A stretch of DNA of 64,000 bases from Actinospica robiniae DSM 44927 (GTDB taxonomy: Bacteria; Actinomycetota; Actinomycetes; Streptomycetales; Catenulisporaceae), in assembly GCF_000504285.1 (NCBI RefSeq), contig NZ_KI632511.1, positions 7,174,154 to 7,238,153 of the forward strand, in the 5' to 3' direction. The position numbers and the translations under genes are program-made. Positions within the stretch are counted from its first letter, which is position 1, and every line of letters starts with the position of its first letter. Below the pieces are notes generated by a model that worked only from the letters and a program-made list of their open reading frames with translations, had not been told where the DNA came from and ran no database searches. Below are positions 26,561 through 36,258 of this stretch, in pieces.

Positions 26561-27295
26561 TCAGGCGGCCGCGGTCGCGGGCGTCGGCTCCGCCGGGTCC
26601 GCCGCGGCGGGACGGGCGCTCTTGCGCACCCGGTCGGTGGCCGCGCCCTTGGGCTCGGTGAGCAGGTGCAGGTGCCGCTCGACCACCGGCACCACCTCCT
26701 CGACCGTGACCCGGCGGCCGAGCTCCCGGCTGAGCGTGGTCACGCCCGCGTCGGAGATGCCGCACGGGATGATCCGCTGGGTCCAGCCGAGGTCGTTCTC
26801 GCAGTTGAGCGCGAACCCGTGCATGGTCACGCCCTGGGCGAAGCGCAGGCCGAGCGCGGCGACCTTGCGGTCCTGCTCGCTCTCGTCCTTCGCGAGCACC
26901 CACACGCCGGAGCGGCCCTTGACCCGGTCGGTGGCCAGGCCCAGGTCGGCGCACGCCTCGATGATGACCTGCTCGAGCCGGCGGACGAAGTCGACCACGT
27001 ACACGCCCTCGGGCAGGCGCACGATGGGGTAGCCCACCAGCTGGCCCGGGCCGTGCCAGGTGATCTTGCCGCCGCGGTCCACCTCGACCACCGGCGATCC
27101 GTCCCACGGCCGGTCCTGCGGCTCGGTGCGCTTGCCGGCGGTGAAGACCTCCGGGTTGTGCTCGAGCAGTATGACTGTGTCCACGCCGGTGTCGGCCACC
27201 CGCGCGGCGTGCAGTTCGCGCTGGGCCGCCCAGGCGCTGTGATATTCGACCCCGTCGGCGCCGAAGCCGGCGTGGATGATTTCCAGTTCTTCCAC
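26561..27295 (-). CDS. lipB: Octanoyltransferase
   Basis: A 244-residue LipB that moves octanoate from acyl carrier protein to lipoyl domains, the substrate step for LipA. The signature '[17 protein letters not shown]', the Lys of 'KVAALGLR' and the acyl-Cys of 'IIPCGI' are all present. After about residue 215 there is an Ala/Pro-rich tail beyond the usual end. The GTG start has no ribosome site; TACCTT ends 6 nt upstream, so the lipB-lipA message is probably leaderless. Confidence 0.96.
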   Translation of the reverse strand: MEELEIIHAGFGADGVEYHSAWAAQRELHAARVADTGVDTVILLEHNPEVFTAGKRTEPQDRPWDGSPVVEVDRGGKITWHGPGQLVGYPIVRLPEGVYVVDFVRRLEQVIIEACADLGLATDRVKGRSGVWVLAKDESEQDRKVAALGLRFAQGVTMHGFALNCENDLGWTQRIIPCGISDAGVTTLSRELGRRVTVEEVVPVVERHLHLLTEPKGAATDRVRKSARPAAADPAEPTPATAAA

Positions 27296-27381
27296 GGTTC
27301 AAAGGTACGTCACGCGCGCGGGCCGACCCGAGGGCGCGTAGTCCCACGTGCCCTTCTGGCACCGTTCGGGGCACCAGCACT

Positions 27382-27397
27382 TGTGATCTCGATCACC
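27382..27397. promoter_or_regulatory. CRP/FNR-type site before the MMPL gene
   Basis: TGTGA-N6-TCACC, matching nine of the ten fixed bases of the TGTGA-N6-TCACA consensus used by CRP and its actinobacterial relatives. It ends 20 nt before the MMPL start and about 87 nt upstream of lipB, so it could affect either gene. Confidence 0.45.
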
Positions 27398-27417
27398 ACA
27401 ATGAAACCCTGTCCGGT

Positions 27418-29559
27418 ATGGGGACACTGCGGTCACTGTTGCGGATTCCGAGCGGCCGTCGGACCAAGTGGGTGGTGCTCGCTGTCTGGCTGATCATCGG
27501 CCTTTTCGCCTTCTCCACTGCGAACAAGCTCTACAACGTGGAGCAGAACAGCGCGGACGCCTATCTTCCGCATAGCGCGCAGTCCACGCAGGTCATCGAC
27601 TATCTGGAGAACGCGCCGGGCGCCCCGCCCACCAGTGACGCGGCGGTCGTGCTGTACGTGAACCCGGCCGGCCTCGACGCCGCCGACGCGGCCCGGGTGA
27701 AGGCGGACGTCGCGGCGCTGCAGCAGAGCGTGCCGGGGCTGGCCGGGCCGGTGACCACGCTGCCGCCGTCCTCGGACGGCAAGGCGGTCGGGGTGGAGGT
27801 GCCGGTCAAGGTGCCGATCACCGGGCGCGTGGCCGGCAAGGCGTACGACTACAACCCGTCGCTGGACGCGATCAAGCAGGTCGCCCAGCCGCAGGGGCAG
27901 GTGCAGCAGGGCTCGCTGAGCGTCTACGTCGGCGGCGGGTACGCCCTGAACGCGGCGGCCAACGGCGCGTTCGGCGGCCTGGACTCGAAGCTGCTGCTCG
28001 GCGCCGGCCTCGTCGTGGTGCTGATCCTGCTGCTGACCTACCGCTCGCCCTTCCTCTGGCTGATGCCGCTGGTCAGCAGCCTGTTCGCGCTGCAGCTCGC
28101 GCAGGCGATCATGTACGAGCTGGTCCAGCACGCCGGCGTGGTGGTCTCCGGGCAATCGGGCGGCATCCTGACGGTCCTGGTGTTCGGCGTCGGGACGGAC
28201 TATGCGCTGCTGCTCGTCGCCCGGTACCGGGAGGAGCTGCACAACTACGAGGACAAGCACGAGGCGATGCGGGTGGCGCTCGGGCGCTCGAGCCCGGCGG
28301 TGGTGGCCTCGGCCCTGACGGTCATGCTCTCCACGCTCGGCCTGCTCGTCTCCCAGCTCGCTTCGAACGCCGGACTCGGCAAGATCGGCGCGATCGGCGT
28401 GGCGTGCGCGCTGCTGGCGATGACGACGCTGCTGCCGGCTCTGCTCGTGATCGTGCCGCGCGGGGTGTTCTGGCCGGCGGTGCCGCGCTACGGCGAGGAG
28501 GCGCACGCGCGGGTCGGGGTCTGGGGCCGGGTGGCCGGCCTGATCAAGCGCGGCCCGCGGCGGGTGTGGGTGCTCACGGCGCTGCTGCTCGCGGTGCTCA
28601 GCCTAGGGCTGCTGGACCTGCACTCGGGGCAGATCCCGATTGCGCAGTCCTTCAGCAACACGCCCGCGGCCGTCGTGGCGCAGCAGCAGATCGACACGCA
28701 CTATCCGGACAGCGGGACGGAGCCGCTGCAGGTACTCGCCAACGCCTCGGCGGGCACGCAGGTGGCCGCGATCCTGCACGCGGACAAGGGATTGGCGCCG
28801 AACACGCCGGGCGGCTTCGTGGTGTCGCCGCTGGGAGCGAGGAACCTTTACACGGTCGCCATGGCCGAGGCGGCGGACAGCCAGGCGGCCCGGGAGACGG
28901 TGATCAGGCTGCGCGCCGAGCTGGGCCAGGTGCCCGGCGCGGACGCGCTGGTGGCCGGCACCGCCGCGGTGAACATCGACGTGCAGGACTCGGCCGCGCA
29001 CGACCGCGACTGGGTGATCCCGATCGTGCTCGCGATCTCCTTCGTCATCCTCATCATCCTGCTGCAGGCGCTGATCGCCCCGCTGCTGCTGCTGGCCAGC
29101 GTGGTGCTCTCGTTCCTGGCCGCGCTGGGCGTGGCGGCGTTCGTCAGCGACCAGTTCTTCAACCGGCCGACCGAGGACAACAGCTATCCGCTGTTCGTGT
29201 TCATCTTCCTGGTTGCTCTGGGCATTGACTACAACATCTTCCTGATGACCCGGGTGCGCGAGGAGACGCTGCGGATCGGCACCAGGCCGGGGATCCTGCG
29301 CGGGCTGACCGTCACCGGCGGCGTGATCACGAGCGCCGGCTTCGTCCTCGCGGCGACGTTCGCGGTGCTCACGACGCTGCCGCTGACGCAGTTCCTGCAG
29401 ATCGGGTTCGCGGTCGCGTTCGGCGTGCTGCTCGACACGCTGCTCGTGCGCACGGTGCTCGTCCCGGCGCTGTGCTACGACGTGGGCTCGCCGATCTGGT
29501 GGCCCTCGCAGCTGGCCCGGAAGGAGCCGGAGGACAAGCGGGAGTACACGACGGTGTGA
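27418..29559 (+). CDS. MMPL/RND-family membrane transporter
   Basis: A 713-residue transporter with the duplicated RND plan: helix 1 (about 20-40), an outside loop (about 45-185), five helices, then the second half with its loop (about 410-530) and helices. Both halves carry the MMPL proton-relay motif in helix 4: 'FGVGTDYALLLVARYREE' and 'ALGIDYNIFLMTRVREE'. MMPL proteins export lipids or hydrophobic compounds, driven by proton motive force; the substrate is not evident. The ATG lacks a ribosome site. It is monocistronic and divergent from lipB. Confidence 0.9.
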   Translation: MGTLRSLLRIPSGRRTKWVVLAVWLIIGLFAFSTANKLYNVEQNSADAYLPHSAQSTQVIDYLENAPGAPPTSDAAVVLYVNPAGLDAADAARVKADVAALQQSVPGLAGPVTTLPPSSDGKAVGVEVPVKVPITGRVAGKAYDYNPSLDAIKQVAQPQGQVQQGSLSVYVGGGYALNAAANGAFGGLDSKLLLGAGLVVVLILLLTYRSPFLWLMPLVSSLFALQLAQAIMYELVQHAGVVVSGQSGGILTVLVFGVGTDYALLLVARYREELHNYEDKHEAMRVALGRSSPAVVASALTVMLSTLGLLVSQLASNAGLGKIGAIGVACALLAMTTLLPALLVIVPRGVFWPAVPRYGEEAHARVGVWGRVAGLIKRGPRRVWVLTALLLAVLSLGLLDLHSGQIPIAQSFSNTPAAVVAQQQIDTHYPDSGTEPLQVLANASAGTQVAAILHADKGLAPNTPGGFVVSPLGARNLYTVAMAEAADSQAARETVIRLRAELGQVPGADALVAGTAAVNIDVQDSAAHDRDWVIPIVLAISFVILIILLQALIAPLLLLASVVLSFLAALGVAAFVSDQFFNRPTEDNSYPLFVFIFLVALGIDYNIFLMTRVREETLRIGTRPGILRGLTVTGGVITSAGFVLAATFAVLTTLPLTQFLQIGFAVAFGVLLDTLLVRTVLVPALCYDVGSPIWWPSQLARKEPEDKREYTTV

Positions 29560-29580
29560 GGGCCCGGAGGTAAGGGTTCT

Positions 29581-29994
29581 TCAGTACTCCGCGCCCGGGT
29601 GCGCCACGGCGAGTCCGGCCGCCCGGGCCGCGGAGATCAGACGCTTGTCGTAGGTGACGAAGTGGGTGACCCCTTCCCCGGACGCGCTGTGGAGGATCTG
29701 GGCCGTGGCCAGATGGATCGCGTCCAGGCTGCGCAGCAGCGGGTCCGGGTAGGCGGCGGCCGTCTTGCGGACCTCCGGGTCGATCTCGATCCGGGTGATG
29801 CGGCGCAGCACCGACGGCACCAGCGGCAGCGCGCCGGGCTCGTTGCGGCGCAGGGCGCGTTCGAGTTCGACCTCGATCAGGGCGCTCGCGATCAGTCGGC
29901 TTCCCCGCTGCTCCGCCAGCCACGCGACGAGCTCCGCGGTGTGCGGCTCGACCCGGGTGAGTTTGACGGCGGCGCAGGTGTCGAGATAGATCAC
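29581..29994 (-). CDS. vapC: PIN-domain ribonuclease toxin (VapC type)
   Basis: A 137-residue PIN protein. The acidic metal site is visible: Asp5 ('YLDTCAAVKL'), Glu41/Glu43 ('ALIEVELERAL'), Asp91 ('LDAIHLATA') and Asp116 ('FVTYDKRLISAA'). VapC toxins cleave RNA, often tRNA or rRNA. It overlaps the antitoxin gene by 4 nt (29991-29994). Its stop lies 21 nt from the end of the convergent MMPL gene. Confidence 0.88.
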   Translation of the reverse strand: MIYLDTCAAVKLTRVEPHTAELVAWLAEQRGSRLIASALIEVELERALRRNEPGALPLVPSVLRRITRIEIDPEVRKTAAAYPDPLLRSLDAIHLATAQILHSASGEGVTHFVTYDKRLISAARAAGLAVAHPGAEY

Positions 29995-30278
29995 CAGCGC
30001 TCGTCCTCGTCGCGCTGCTGCGCGTAGATCGCCGCCGTGTCCACGGAGGGATCGCCGATCACCGGAGGCATGGTGAACGGGGTCCGGTCCGTGGCCTCGA
30101 CGGCCCGTCCTTCTCGGACGAGGTCGAGGAGGTAGTCGTCCGTCTGGTTCAACGGAACGAGACGGGCCACCGGCTTCCCGCTGACCGAGATCAGCAGTTC
30201 CTCACCGGTCTGCACGCGCGCGAGCACGGCGCTGGTGTTCTGGTTGAGTTCCCGTACCGGGATCGTCCGCACCGTCAT
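29991..30278 (-). CDS. vapB: VapB-type antitoxin, Phd/YefM family
   Basis: A 95-residue antitoxin. The Phd/YefM DNA-binding fold is at the N-terminus ('VRTIPVRELNQNTSAVLARV', 'TGEELLISVSGKPVARLVPL') and the toxin-binding tail is charged and probably disordered alone. ATG 30278 is chosen because TACACT ends exactly 6 nt upstream, a leaderless start; the upstream in-frame ATG at 30296 would overlap this promoter. Expected to repress its own operon. Confidence 0.85.
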   Translation of the reverse strand: MTVRTIPVRELNQNTSAVLARVQTGEELLISVSGKPVARLVPLNQTDDYLLDLVREGRAVEATDRTPFTMPPVIGDPSVDTAAIYAQQRDEDERW

Positions 30279-30343
30279 GGTCCGAGTGTAGTACAAAAGT
30301 TTCTACGTATCACGCCCGGTAATCGCGGCGGGGCGATGCGCAC

Positions 30344-31615
30344 TCACCGCCGCCGCAGATCCGCCAGCACCGCGTCCGCCGCGCGGGCCGCCGAGGCCAA
30401 GGCGCCCTCGATGTTCGGCAGGCCGCGGTGGTCGCCGCAGACGTAGAGACCGCCGATCAGCCGGACCGGCCGGGCGAAGTTGTAGGGCGCGTCGAGGGCG
30501 GGCACGGCCCGCTCGCAGTGGTTGATCTGCAGCGTCTGGAAGCCGCGGGCCGAGACTCCGTGGATGGGTTCGAGCCGGGCGAGCACGGCGCGGTTGAGCG
30601 CTTCGAGCTCCTTGCCGTCGTGGCCGGCCACCATCGTGCACACCAGTTCTCGTCCCGCCGGGGCGCTGTCGGGCGCGATGCGGCTGTGCACCCAGGTGCG
30701 GGCCACCGGCGACGCGGCGTCGCCGTCGATCAGCAGCGCCGGGGCGCGTTCGGGGCAGGGCGGCGGCAGCATCGTGCCGTCCACCGCGTGCCAGAGCGTC
30801 GTCAGGGCCCGCATACGAGGCTCCTGCAGGCCGGGGAAGAGCGAGACCGCGGCGGCCGGCTCGGTCGCCACCACGACGGCCGAGGTGCGCAGCAGCCCGG
30901 CGTCGGTGGCCACCCGGTCCGCGTGCACCTCGTGCGCGCGTGTGCCCAACAGGATCCGGCTCGATTCCAGCCGCGCGGCGAGCACGTCGATCAGGGCGTT
31001 GAATCCGCCCTCGGGTATCGCGAACCGGCCGCGCACCAGCAGCCGCAGCAGCCAGTCCGCGCCGCGACGGGAGGCGGCCAGATCCTCGTCCGCGCTCAGG
31101 GCCGTGAGATAGCGGCGCAGGAATCCGTCCACCAGCACGGGGGAGTAGCCGCGGGCGGCGAAGCAGTCCGCGCTGGCCTCCTCGGGGCCCGAGAGCGTGG
31201 TGTCCAGCGGGCTGCGGGCCAGCCGGTAGAACTGCTTGGACAGCTCGGTCTTGTCGGCGACGGTGCCGATCGGGGCCAGCAGCGTCGCCATCGACTGCTG
31301 CGGCCGGTTCGGCGCCGCGCCGAAGCGCAGCAGGCCGTCCGGGGTGGCCAGGCGCACTCCGGGGGCGAACGGACGCAGGGTCAGCCGAGCCGAGCGGGCG
31401 GCGGGCAGCTCGGCCAGTTCGCTCAGGGCCGGCCAGCTGGTGTGGGCCAGATGCCCGCCGCCGAGCCGGAATCCGTCGACCCGCTCCTCCCGCACCCGCC
31501 CGCCGAGCGCCGCGCCCGCCTCCACCAGAGCGATCTCGAGTCCCGCGTCGGCCAGCCGGGCCGCGACGGCGAGTCCGGACAGACCGCCCCCGATCACTAT
31601 TACGTCCGCGCGCAT
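30344..31615 (-). CDS. FAD-dependent oxidoreductase (protoporphyrinogen oxidase/amine oxidase-like)
   Basis: A 423-residue flavoprotein. The dinucleotide-binding fold opens 'DVIVIGGGLSGLAVAARL' and the second FAD block closes 'YVCGDHRGLPNIEGALASA'. The overall plan is that of the NAD(P)-binding FAD amine-oxidase/phytoene-desaturase group. The substrate is not clear and no pathway neighbours help. ATG 31615 is selected with GGGAG 5 nt upstream; an in-frame start at 31654 would add residues before the Rossmann strand. Candidate promoter elements TTGCGT and TAGGAC with 17-nt spacing lie at 31674-31702 on the minus strand. Confidence 0.8.
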   Translation of the reverse strand: MRADVIVIGGGLSGLAVAARLADAGLEIALVEAGAALGGRVREERVDGFRLGGGHLAHTSWPALSELAELPAARSARLTLRPFAPGVRLATPDGLLRFGAAPNRPQQSMATLLAPIGTVADKTELSKQFYRLARSPLDTTLSGPEEASADCFAARGYSPVLVDGFLRRYLTALSADEDLAASRRGADWLLRLLVRGRFAIPEGGFNALIDVLAARLESSRILLGTRAHEVHADRVATDAGLLRTSAVVVATEPAAAVSLFPGLQEPRMRALTTLWHAVDGTMLPPPCPERAPALLIDGDAASPVARTWVHSRIAPDSAPAGRELVCTMVAGHDGKELEALNRAVLARLEPIHGVSARGFQTLQINHCERAVPALDAPYNFARPVRLIGGLYVCGDHRGLPNIEGALASAARAADAVLADLRRR

Positions 31616-31782
31616 CCAGGCTCCCGCGACGACTCGTTTTTCGCCCGACAACAAAGCACTTGAAGAGAATCACGTCCTACCCGCGCGCGTCTTCGAACGC
31701 AATAGCGGAGGGTATCCCGGCCGAACGGGCCGCAGGTCCCCCTACCCGCATTCGCCCGTGCGATTCCGCGCCCGGATAAAGA

Positions 31783-31822
31783 CCCCGGGGCGCGTGACGA
31801 TCTCTCGTCACGCGCCCCGGGG
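31783..31822 (-). terminator. Strong hairpin terminator
   Basis: A perfect 18-bp stem (31783-31800 with 31805-31822) closed by a tetraloop, followed on the minus strand by TCTTTAT. It ends the His-rich membrane protein gene. Confidence 0.85.
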
Positions 31823-31876
31823 GAGACGGATCGCGATGCGCCCGCGGCGATTCCGGCGAGCGCCGGACGCGGGGAT

Positions 31877-32587
31877 CTACAGGCCGCTGGCGAAGGTGTA
31901 GGGCAGCGGCGCGACGTCCTGGCCGAGGTCGAGCTGGATCACCTCGTGCGAGCTCAGCACGATGGAGGACGGGTCGCCGGTGGCCTTCTGGCCGTTGACG
32001 TACGTGGTGACGCTGCCGGTGTGCGAACCGATCTGCGTGGCCGAGAGCGTCTGGTTCCACTCGGCGAAGAACTGGCCCAGAGTGTACTTCTGCTGCGTCG
32101 GGGACTCTATGTGGATGACGCCGGAGTCGTCGTGGGTGTGCAGGAAGTAGAACGCCGCGCCGCCCTCGACGAATTCGGAACCGTTGTCCGGAGTCGTCTG
32201 CCACGGCTGCTGGATGCCGATGCCGTAGGGCACCGTCATCTGCTTTCCGTTGACGTAGATCGCGAGGTGCGCGTGGATGTGGTAGGCGGTCTGCTCCATC
32301 TGGTTCACGCCCACGCCGTCGATCGACTGGCCCTTGAGGCCCGACCACACCGGCGCCAGCAGGTTCGACTCGCCCTGGGTCGCGGTCGCCGCGGCCGCGG
32401 CGTCGTCGGACTTCTTCCGGTTCAGGCTCAGCAGCACCAGGGCCAGCACCAGCACCACCACGAGGGCGCCGGCGACCGACCCGAACATGACCTTGCGCCG
32501 CTTCTCCGCGCGCGCCATCGCCGCCTGCTTGGCGGCGAGCTCGGCCCGACGCTGCGCGGCGAGCTTCTTGTTCCCTTGCGTGGCCAT
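31877..32587 (-). CDS. His-rich membrane-anchored protein of unknown function
   Basis: A 236-residue protein. A basic, helical cytoplasmic N-terminus (1-32) leads to one membrane helix (about 34-56). The outside domain contains a striking His set: 'YHIHAHLAIYVNG' and 'YFLHTHDDSGVIHIES', then 'YTLGQFFAEWNQTLS'. These suggest a metal site (copper or iron), but that is inference. I have seen the HIHxHL / HTHDxxGxIHIES pattern in uncharacterised bacterial and archaeal proteins; no named function. ATG 32587 has GAGGAG 5 nt upstream. It lies just downstream of sucB on the same strand but is separated from it by a terminator. Confidence 0.7.
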   Translation of the reverse strand: MATQGNKKLAAQRRAELAAKQAAMARAEKRRKVMFGSVAGALVVVLVLALVLLSLNRKKSDDAAAAATATQGESNLLAPVWSGLKGQSIDGVGVNQMEQTAYHIHAHLAIYVNGKQMTVPYGIGIQQPWQTTPDNGSEFVEGGAAFYFLHTHDDSGVIHIESPTQQKYTLGQFFAEWNQTLSATQIGSHTGSVTTYVNGQKATGDPSSIVLSSHEVIQLDLGQDVAPLPYTFASGL

Positions 32588-32653
32588 GCTTCTCCTCGGC
32601 TGCAACCCAGACTCGTCGCACCACGATACTGACGACGCCTGAGAGTAAAGCAA

Positions 32654-32700
32654 ACGCCGGGCGCCCCGAGATCACAATTCGGTCACGGGGCGCCCGGCGT
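32654..32700 (-). terminator. Intrinsic terminator of sucB
   Basis: A perfect 14-bp stem (32654-32667 with 32687-32700), 19-nt loop, then on the minus strand TTTGCTTTACTC, a real T-rich tract. It is 26 nt after the sucB stop. Confidence 0.85.
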
Positions 32701-32726
32701 CGCGCGTACGCGGGGCGGAGCGGGGG

Positions 32727-34478
32727 CTACAGGCCCAGGTCCGCCTCGAAGTTGCCCTCTTCCAGACGGGACTTGATCGCGCCCAGGAACCGGGCCGCGT
32801 CGGCGCCGTCCACCAGGCGGTGGTCGTAGCTCAGGGCCAGGTAGACCATCGAACGGACCGCGATGACCTCGCCCAGCACCGGGTCGCTGACCACGGCCGG
32901 GCGCTTGACGACGGTGCCCGTGCCGAGGATGCCGACCTGCGGCTGGTTGATGATCGGGGTGTCGAACAGCGCCCCGCGCGAACCGGTGTTGGTGAGCGTG
33001 AACGTTCCACCGCTCAGGTCGTCCGGGGAGACCTTGTTGTTCCGGGTGCGGTCGGCCAGGTCCGCGATGGCCCGGGCCAGCCCGGCCAGGTTCAGGTCCC
33101 CGGCGTTCTTGATCACCGGGACCATGAGGCCCTTGTCCGAGTCCACGGCGATGCCGAGGTTCTCCGAGCCGTGGTAGGTGACCGTGCCGGCCTCGGTGTC
33201 GATCGACGCGTTGACCTGCGGGTACTGCTTGAGCGCCTCGATCGCCGCGGCGGCGAAGAAGGGCAGGAAGCTCAGCTTCACGCCCTCGCGCTCGGCGAAG
33301 TCCTTCTTGGCCCGGTCGCGCAGCCGCGCGATCGTGGTCACGTCCACCTCGACCACCGTGGTCAGCTGCGCCGAGACCTGCAGCGACTCCACCATGCGCT
33401 TGGCGATGACCGCGCGCAGGCGGGAGAGCTTCTCGGTGCGGCCGCGCAGCGGCGAGACGGCCACCGGCGCGCTCGGGGCGGCCGCCTTGGCCGGGGAGGC
33501 CGCGGGCACGACCGGGACCAGCGCCTTGGCGGCCTCGATCACGTCCTGCTTGATGATGCGTCCGCCGACGCCGGTGCCGGTGACCTGGTTGAGGTCCACG
33601 CCGCTCTCCGCGGCCAGCTTGCGCACCAGCGGGGTGACGTACGGGCCGGGGCCCTCGTCGTTCGACGGCGCGGCGGCCGGGGCGGGGGCGGCGACCGGGG
33701 CGGGCGCCGGGGCCGGAGCCGGGGCGGGCGCGGGAGCCGGAGCAGGTGCCGGGGCGGGAGCCGGTGCGGCGGCGGCCGGGGCGGGAGCCGGGGCCGGGGC
33801 GGGCGCAGGGGCGGCGGCGGGCGCGGGAGCCGGGGCGGGCGCGGCGGCGGCCGGGGCCGCGCCCGGGGCGCCGATCACCGCGAGGGTGGTGCCCACGTCC
33901 ACGGTCTCGTCCTCGCCGACGTTGATCGCCAGGATCACGCCGCCGACCGGTGCCGGGATCTCGGTGTCGACCTTGTCGGTGGAGACCTCGAGCAGCGGCT
34001 CGTCCGCCTCGACCGTCTCGCCGACCGACTTCAGCCAGCGGGTGACGGTGCCCTCGGTGACCGACTCGCCGAGCGCCGGCAGGGTCACCGGGGTGCCCGA
34101 GGCGGTGTCCGCGGGCGCGGCGGCGGCGGGGGCCGGGGCGGGCGCGGGAGCCGGGGCGGCGGCGGCCGGAGCCGGGGCGGGCGCGGCGTCCTGGACGGGC
34201 ACGGCGTCGGCCGGGGCGGGTGCGGCCGGGGCGGCCTCGCCCGCGGCGCCGATCACCGCGAGTTCGGCGCCGACGTCCACGGTCTCGTCCTCGCCGACCT
34301 TGATCGCGAGCACCACGCCGGCGGCCGGGGAGGGGATCTCGGTGTCGACCTTGTCGGTGGAGACCTCGAGCAGCGGCTCGTCGACCTCGACCGTGTCCCC
34401 TTCCTTCTTCAGCCACCGGGTGACGGTGCCCTCGGTGACTGATTCACCGAGCGCGGGCATCGTGACGGATACCGGCAT
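32727..34478 (-). CDS. sucB: 2-oxoacid dehydrogenase E2, dihydrolipoyl acyltransferase
   Basis: A 583-residue E2 with two lipoyl domains (about 1-77 and 128-205; lipoyl Lys43 and Lys169 in '[11 protein letters not shown]'), long Ala/Pro linkers (about 78-127 and 205-275), an E3-binding domain ('[20 protein letters not shown]', about 280-315) and a catalytic domain (about 345-583) ending '[19 protein letters not shown]' with the active His and Asp. In actinobacteria this E2 serves the 2-oxoglutarate and/or pyruvate dehydrogenase complexes. AGGAG lies upstream of the ATG. lpdA is 52 nt upstream on the same strand. Confidence 0.95.
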   Translation of the reverse strand: MPVSVTMPALGESVTEGTVTRWLKKEGDTVEVDEPLLEVSTDKVDTEIPSPAAGVVLAIKVGEDETVDVGAELAVIGAAGEAAPAAPAPADAVPVQDAAPAPAPAAAAPAPAPAPAPAAAAPADTASGTPVTLPALGESVTEGTVTRWLKSVGETVEADEPLLEVSTDKVDTEIPAPVGGVILAINVGEDETVDVGTTLAVIGAPGAAPAAAAPAPAPAPAAAPAPAPAPAPAPAAAAPAPAPAPAPAPAPAPAPAPAPAPVAAPAPAAAPSNDEGPGPYVTPLVRKLAAESGVDLNQVTGTGVGGRIIKQDVIEAAKALVPVVPAASPAKAAAPSAPVAVSPLRGRTEKLSRLRAVIAKRMVESLQVSAQLTTVVEVDVTTIARLRDRAKKDFAEREGVKLSFLPFFAAAAIEALKQYPQVNASIDTEAGTVTYHGSENLGIAVDSDKGLMVPVIKNAGDLNLAGLARAIADLADRTRNNKVSPDDLSGGTFTLTNTGSRGALFDTPIINQPQVGILGTGTVVKRPAVVSDPVLGEVIAVRSMVYLALSYDHRLVDGADAARFLGAIKSRLEEGNFEADLGL

Positions 34479-34530
34479 GAGCGTTTCTCCTGGTTCGTTC
34501 GTCGTCTCGTCGGTGTGGGAGGGGACTTGC

Positions 34531-35946
34531 TCAGTCGTGCACGTGCAGCGGCTTGCCGGCCAGCGCCAGGTGCGCCTCGCCCAGCGCCTCGCCCTGGGTC
34601 GGGTGGGCGTGGATGAACTGCGCGACGTCGGTGGGCGTGGCGTCCCAGTTGTAGATCAGCTGCGCCTCGGCGACGAGCTCGCCGACCCGGTCGCCGACCA
34701 TGTGGATGCCGACCACCCGGTCGTCCTCCCCGGCCACGCCCTTGATCTGGACCAGCTTGATCTCGCCCTGGGTCTTGAGGATCTTGCTCTTGCCGTTGCC
34801 GGCCAGGTTGTACGTCAGGGTCTTGATGTGGTCGGCGCCGTACTTCTCGGCCGCCTTGGCCTCGGTCAGGCCGCAGGAGGCGACCTCGGGGTTCGAGTAG
34901 GTCACCCGGGGCACGCCGTCGTAGTCGATCGGGCGCGGGTCGAGGCCGGCGATGTGCTCGGCCACCAGGATGCCCTCGGCGAAGCCGACGTGCGCCAGTT
35001 GCAGGGTCGGGATCAGGTCGCCGACCGCGTAGACGTTCGGCACCGAGGTCTGGCAGTACTCGTTGACCTTCACGTAGCCGCGGTCCACCACGACCCCGGC
35101 CTGCTCGAAGCCGAGGCCGGCCGAGACCGGGCCGCGGCCGACGGCGACGAGCAGCAGCTCGGCGTCGAAGGTCTTGCCCTTGGCGGTGGAGACCCGCACG
35201 CCGGCGTCGCCAGAAGGAAGTGTCACAGCTTCGACCCCGGTGAAGCCGTTGTCGATCTCGAACTTGATGCCGCGGCGGCGGAACGAGCGCTCGAGCAGCT
35301 TGGAGGAGGCCTCGTCCTCGTTCGGCACCAGGTGCGGGAGGAACTCGACGATGGTGACCTCGGCGCCGAAGCTCTTGTACACGGAGGCGAACTCGCAGCC
35401 GATCACGCCGCCGCCGAGGATGACCACGGAGGCCGGCACCCGGTCCAGCTTGAGCGCGTGGTCGCTGCTGATGATCCGCTGCCCGTCGATCTCCAGGCCC
35501 GGCAGCGACTTCGGCACGGAGCCGGTGGCCAGCACCACGTTGCGGCCGGTGTAGGTCTCGCCGTTGACGGTGACCTGGTTCGGGGCGGTGAGCGAGCCCT
35601 CGCCGGCCACGAAGGTGATCTTACGGGCCTTGACGATGCCCTGCAGGCCCTTGTAGAGCCCGGAGACGACGCCGTCCTTGTACTTGTTCACGCCCGGCAT
35701 GTCGATGCCCTCGAGCGTGGTCTTGACACCGAAGGACTCGCCCTCGCGCGCCAGGTCGGCGACCTCGGCGGCGTGCAGCAGCGCCTTCGTGGGGATGCAG
35801 CCGCGGTGCAGGCAGGTGCCGCCCACCTCGGCCTTCTCGATCAGGGCGACGTTCATCCCGAGGTCGGCCGCACGGAATGCGCAGGCGTACCCGCCGGAAC
35901 CGCCACCGAGGATCACCACATCGAATACGTTCCCGGCCTCAGCCAC
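34531..35946 (-). CDS. lpdA: Dihydrolipoyl dehydrogenase (E3)
   Basis: A 471-residue flavoprotein that reoxidises dihydrolipoyl groups with NAD. FAD fold '[18 protein letters not shown]', redox disulfide '[13 protein letters not shown]' (Cys45, Cys50), NAD fold '[15 protein letters not shown]', '[17 protein letters not shown]' and the C-terminal His-Glu pair '[13 protein letters not shown]' are all in place. The start is GTG 35946, supported by GAGGAG 9 nt upstream; the frame stays open far upstream, but without homology. First gene of lpdA-sucB. Confidence 0.96.
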   Translation of the reverse strand: MAEAGNVFDVVILGGGSGGYACAFRAADLGMNVALIEKAEVGGTCLHRGCIPTKALLHAAEVADLAREGESFGVKTTLEGIDMPGVNKYKDGVVSGLYKGLQGIVKARKITFVAGEGSLTAPNQVTVNGETYTGRNVVLATGSVPKSLPGLEIDGQRIISSDHALKLDRVPASVVILGGGVIGCEFASVYKSFGAEVTIVEFLPHLVPNEDEASSKLLERSFRRRGIKFEIDNGFTGVEAVTLPSGDAGVRVSTAKGKTFDAELLLVAVGRGPVSAGLGFEQAGVVVDRGYVKVNEYCQTSVPNVYAVGDLIPTLQLAHVGFAEGILVAEHIAGLDPRPIDYDGVPRVTYSNPEVASCGLTEAKAAEKYGADHIKTLTYNLAGNGKSKILKTQGEIKLVQIKGVAGEDDRVVGIHMVGDRVGELVAEAQLIYNWDATPTDVAQFIHAHPTQGEALGEAHLALAGKPLHVHD

Positions 35947-36258
35947 TTTGTCCGTCTCCTCGCGTTGCTCACGCTGTGTCTTAGCTCCGACGCGCGGAAG
36001 CTGTCTCCGCCACGTGCCGCCACCTGTCCGACTCGCCGCCGCGAGGGCATCGAATCCTGGCACACTGGCTTCAACGCACCGGTCGGTCGAGTCGTCACTG
36101 GGAAGCTTAAACCGGTTCACGGCCCGGTCGCCTCGCCGGGCGGGCAGCCGGGCCGACGCGAGCCGGAGCCGGTCCGCCTGCCTGTTCGCTGCGCCGACAG
36201 GCCTGTCCGCAATCCGGTCGGCCGGGTGAGCGGGCCGGCCGGGAAAGTCGAAGGAGTG

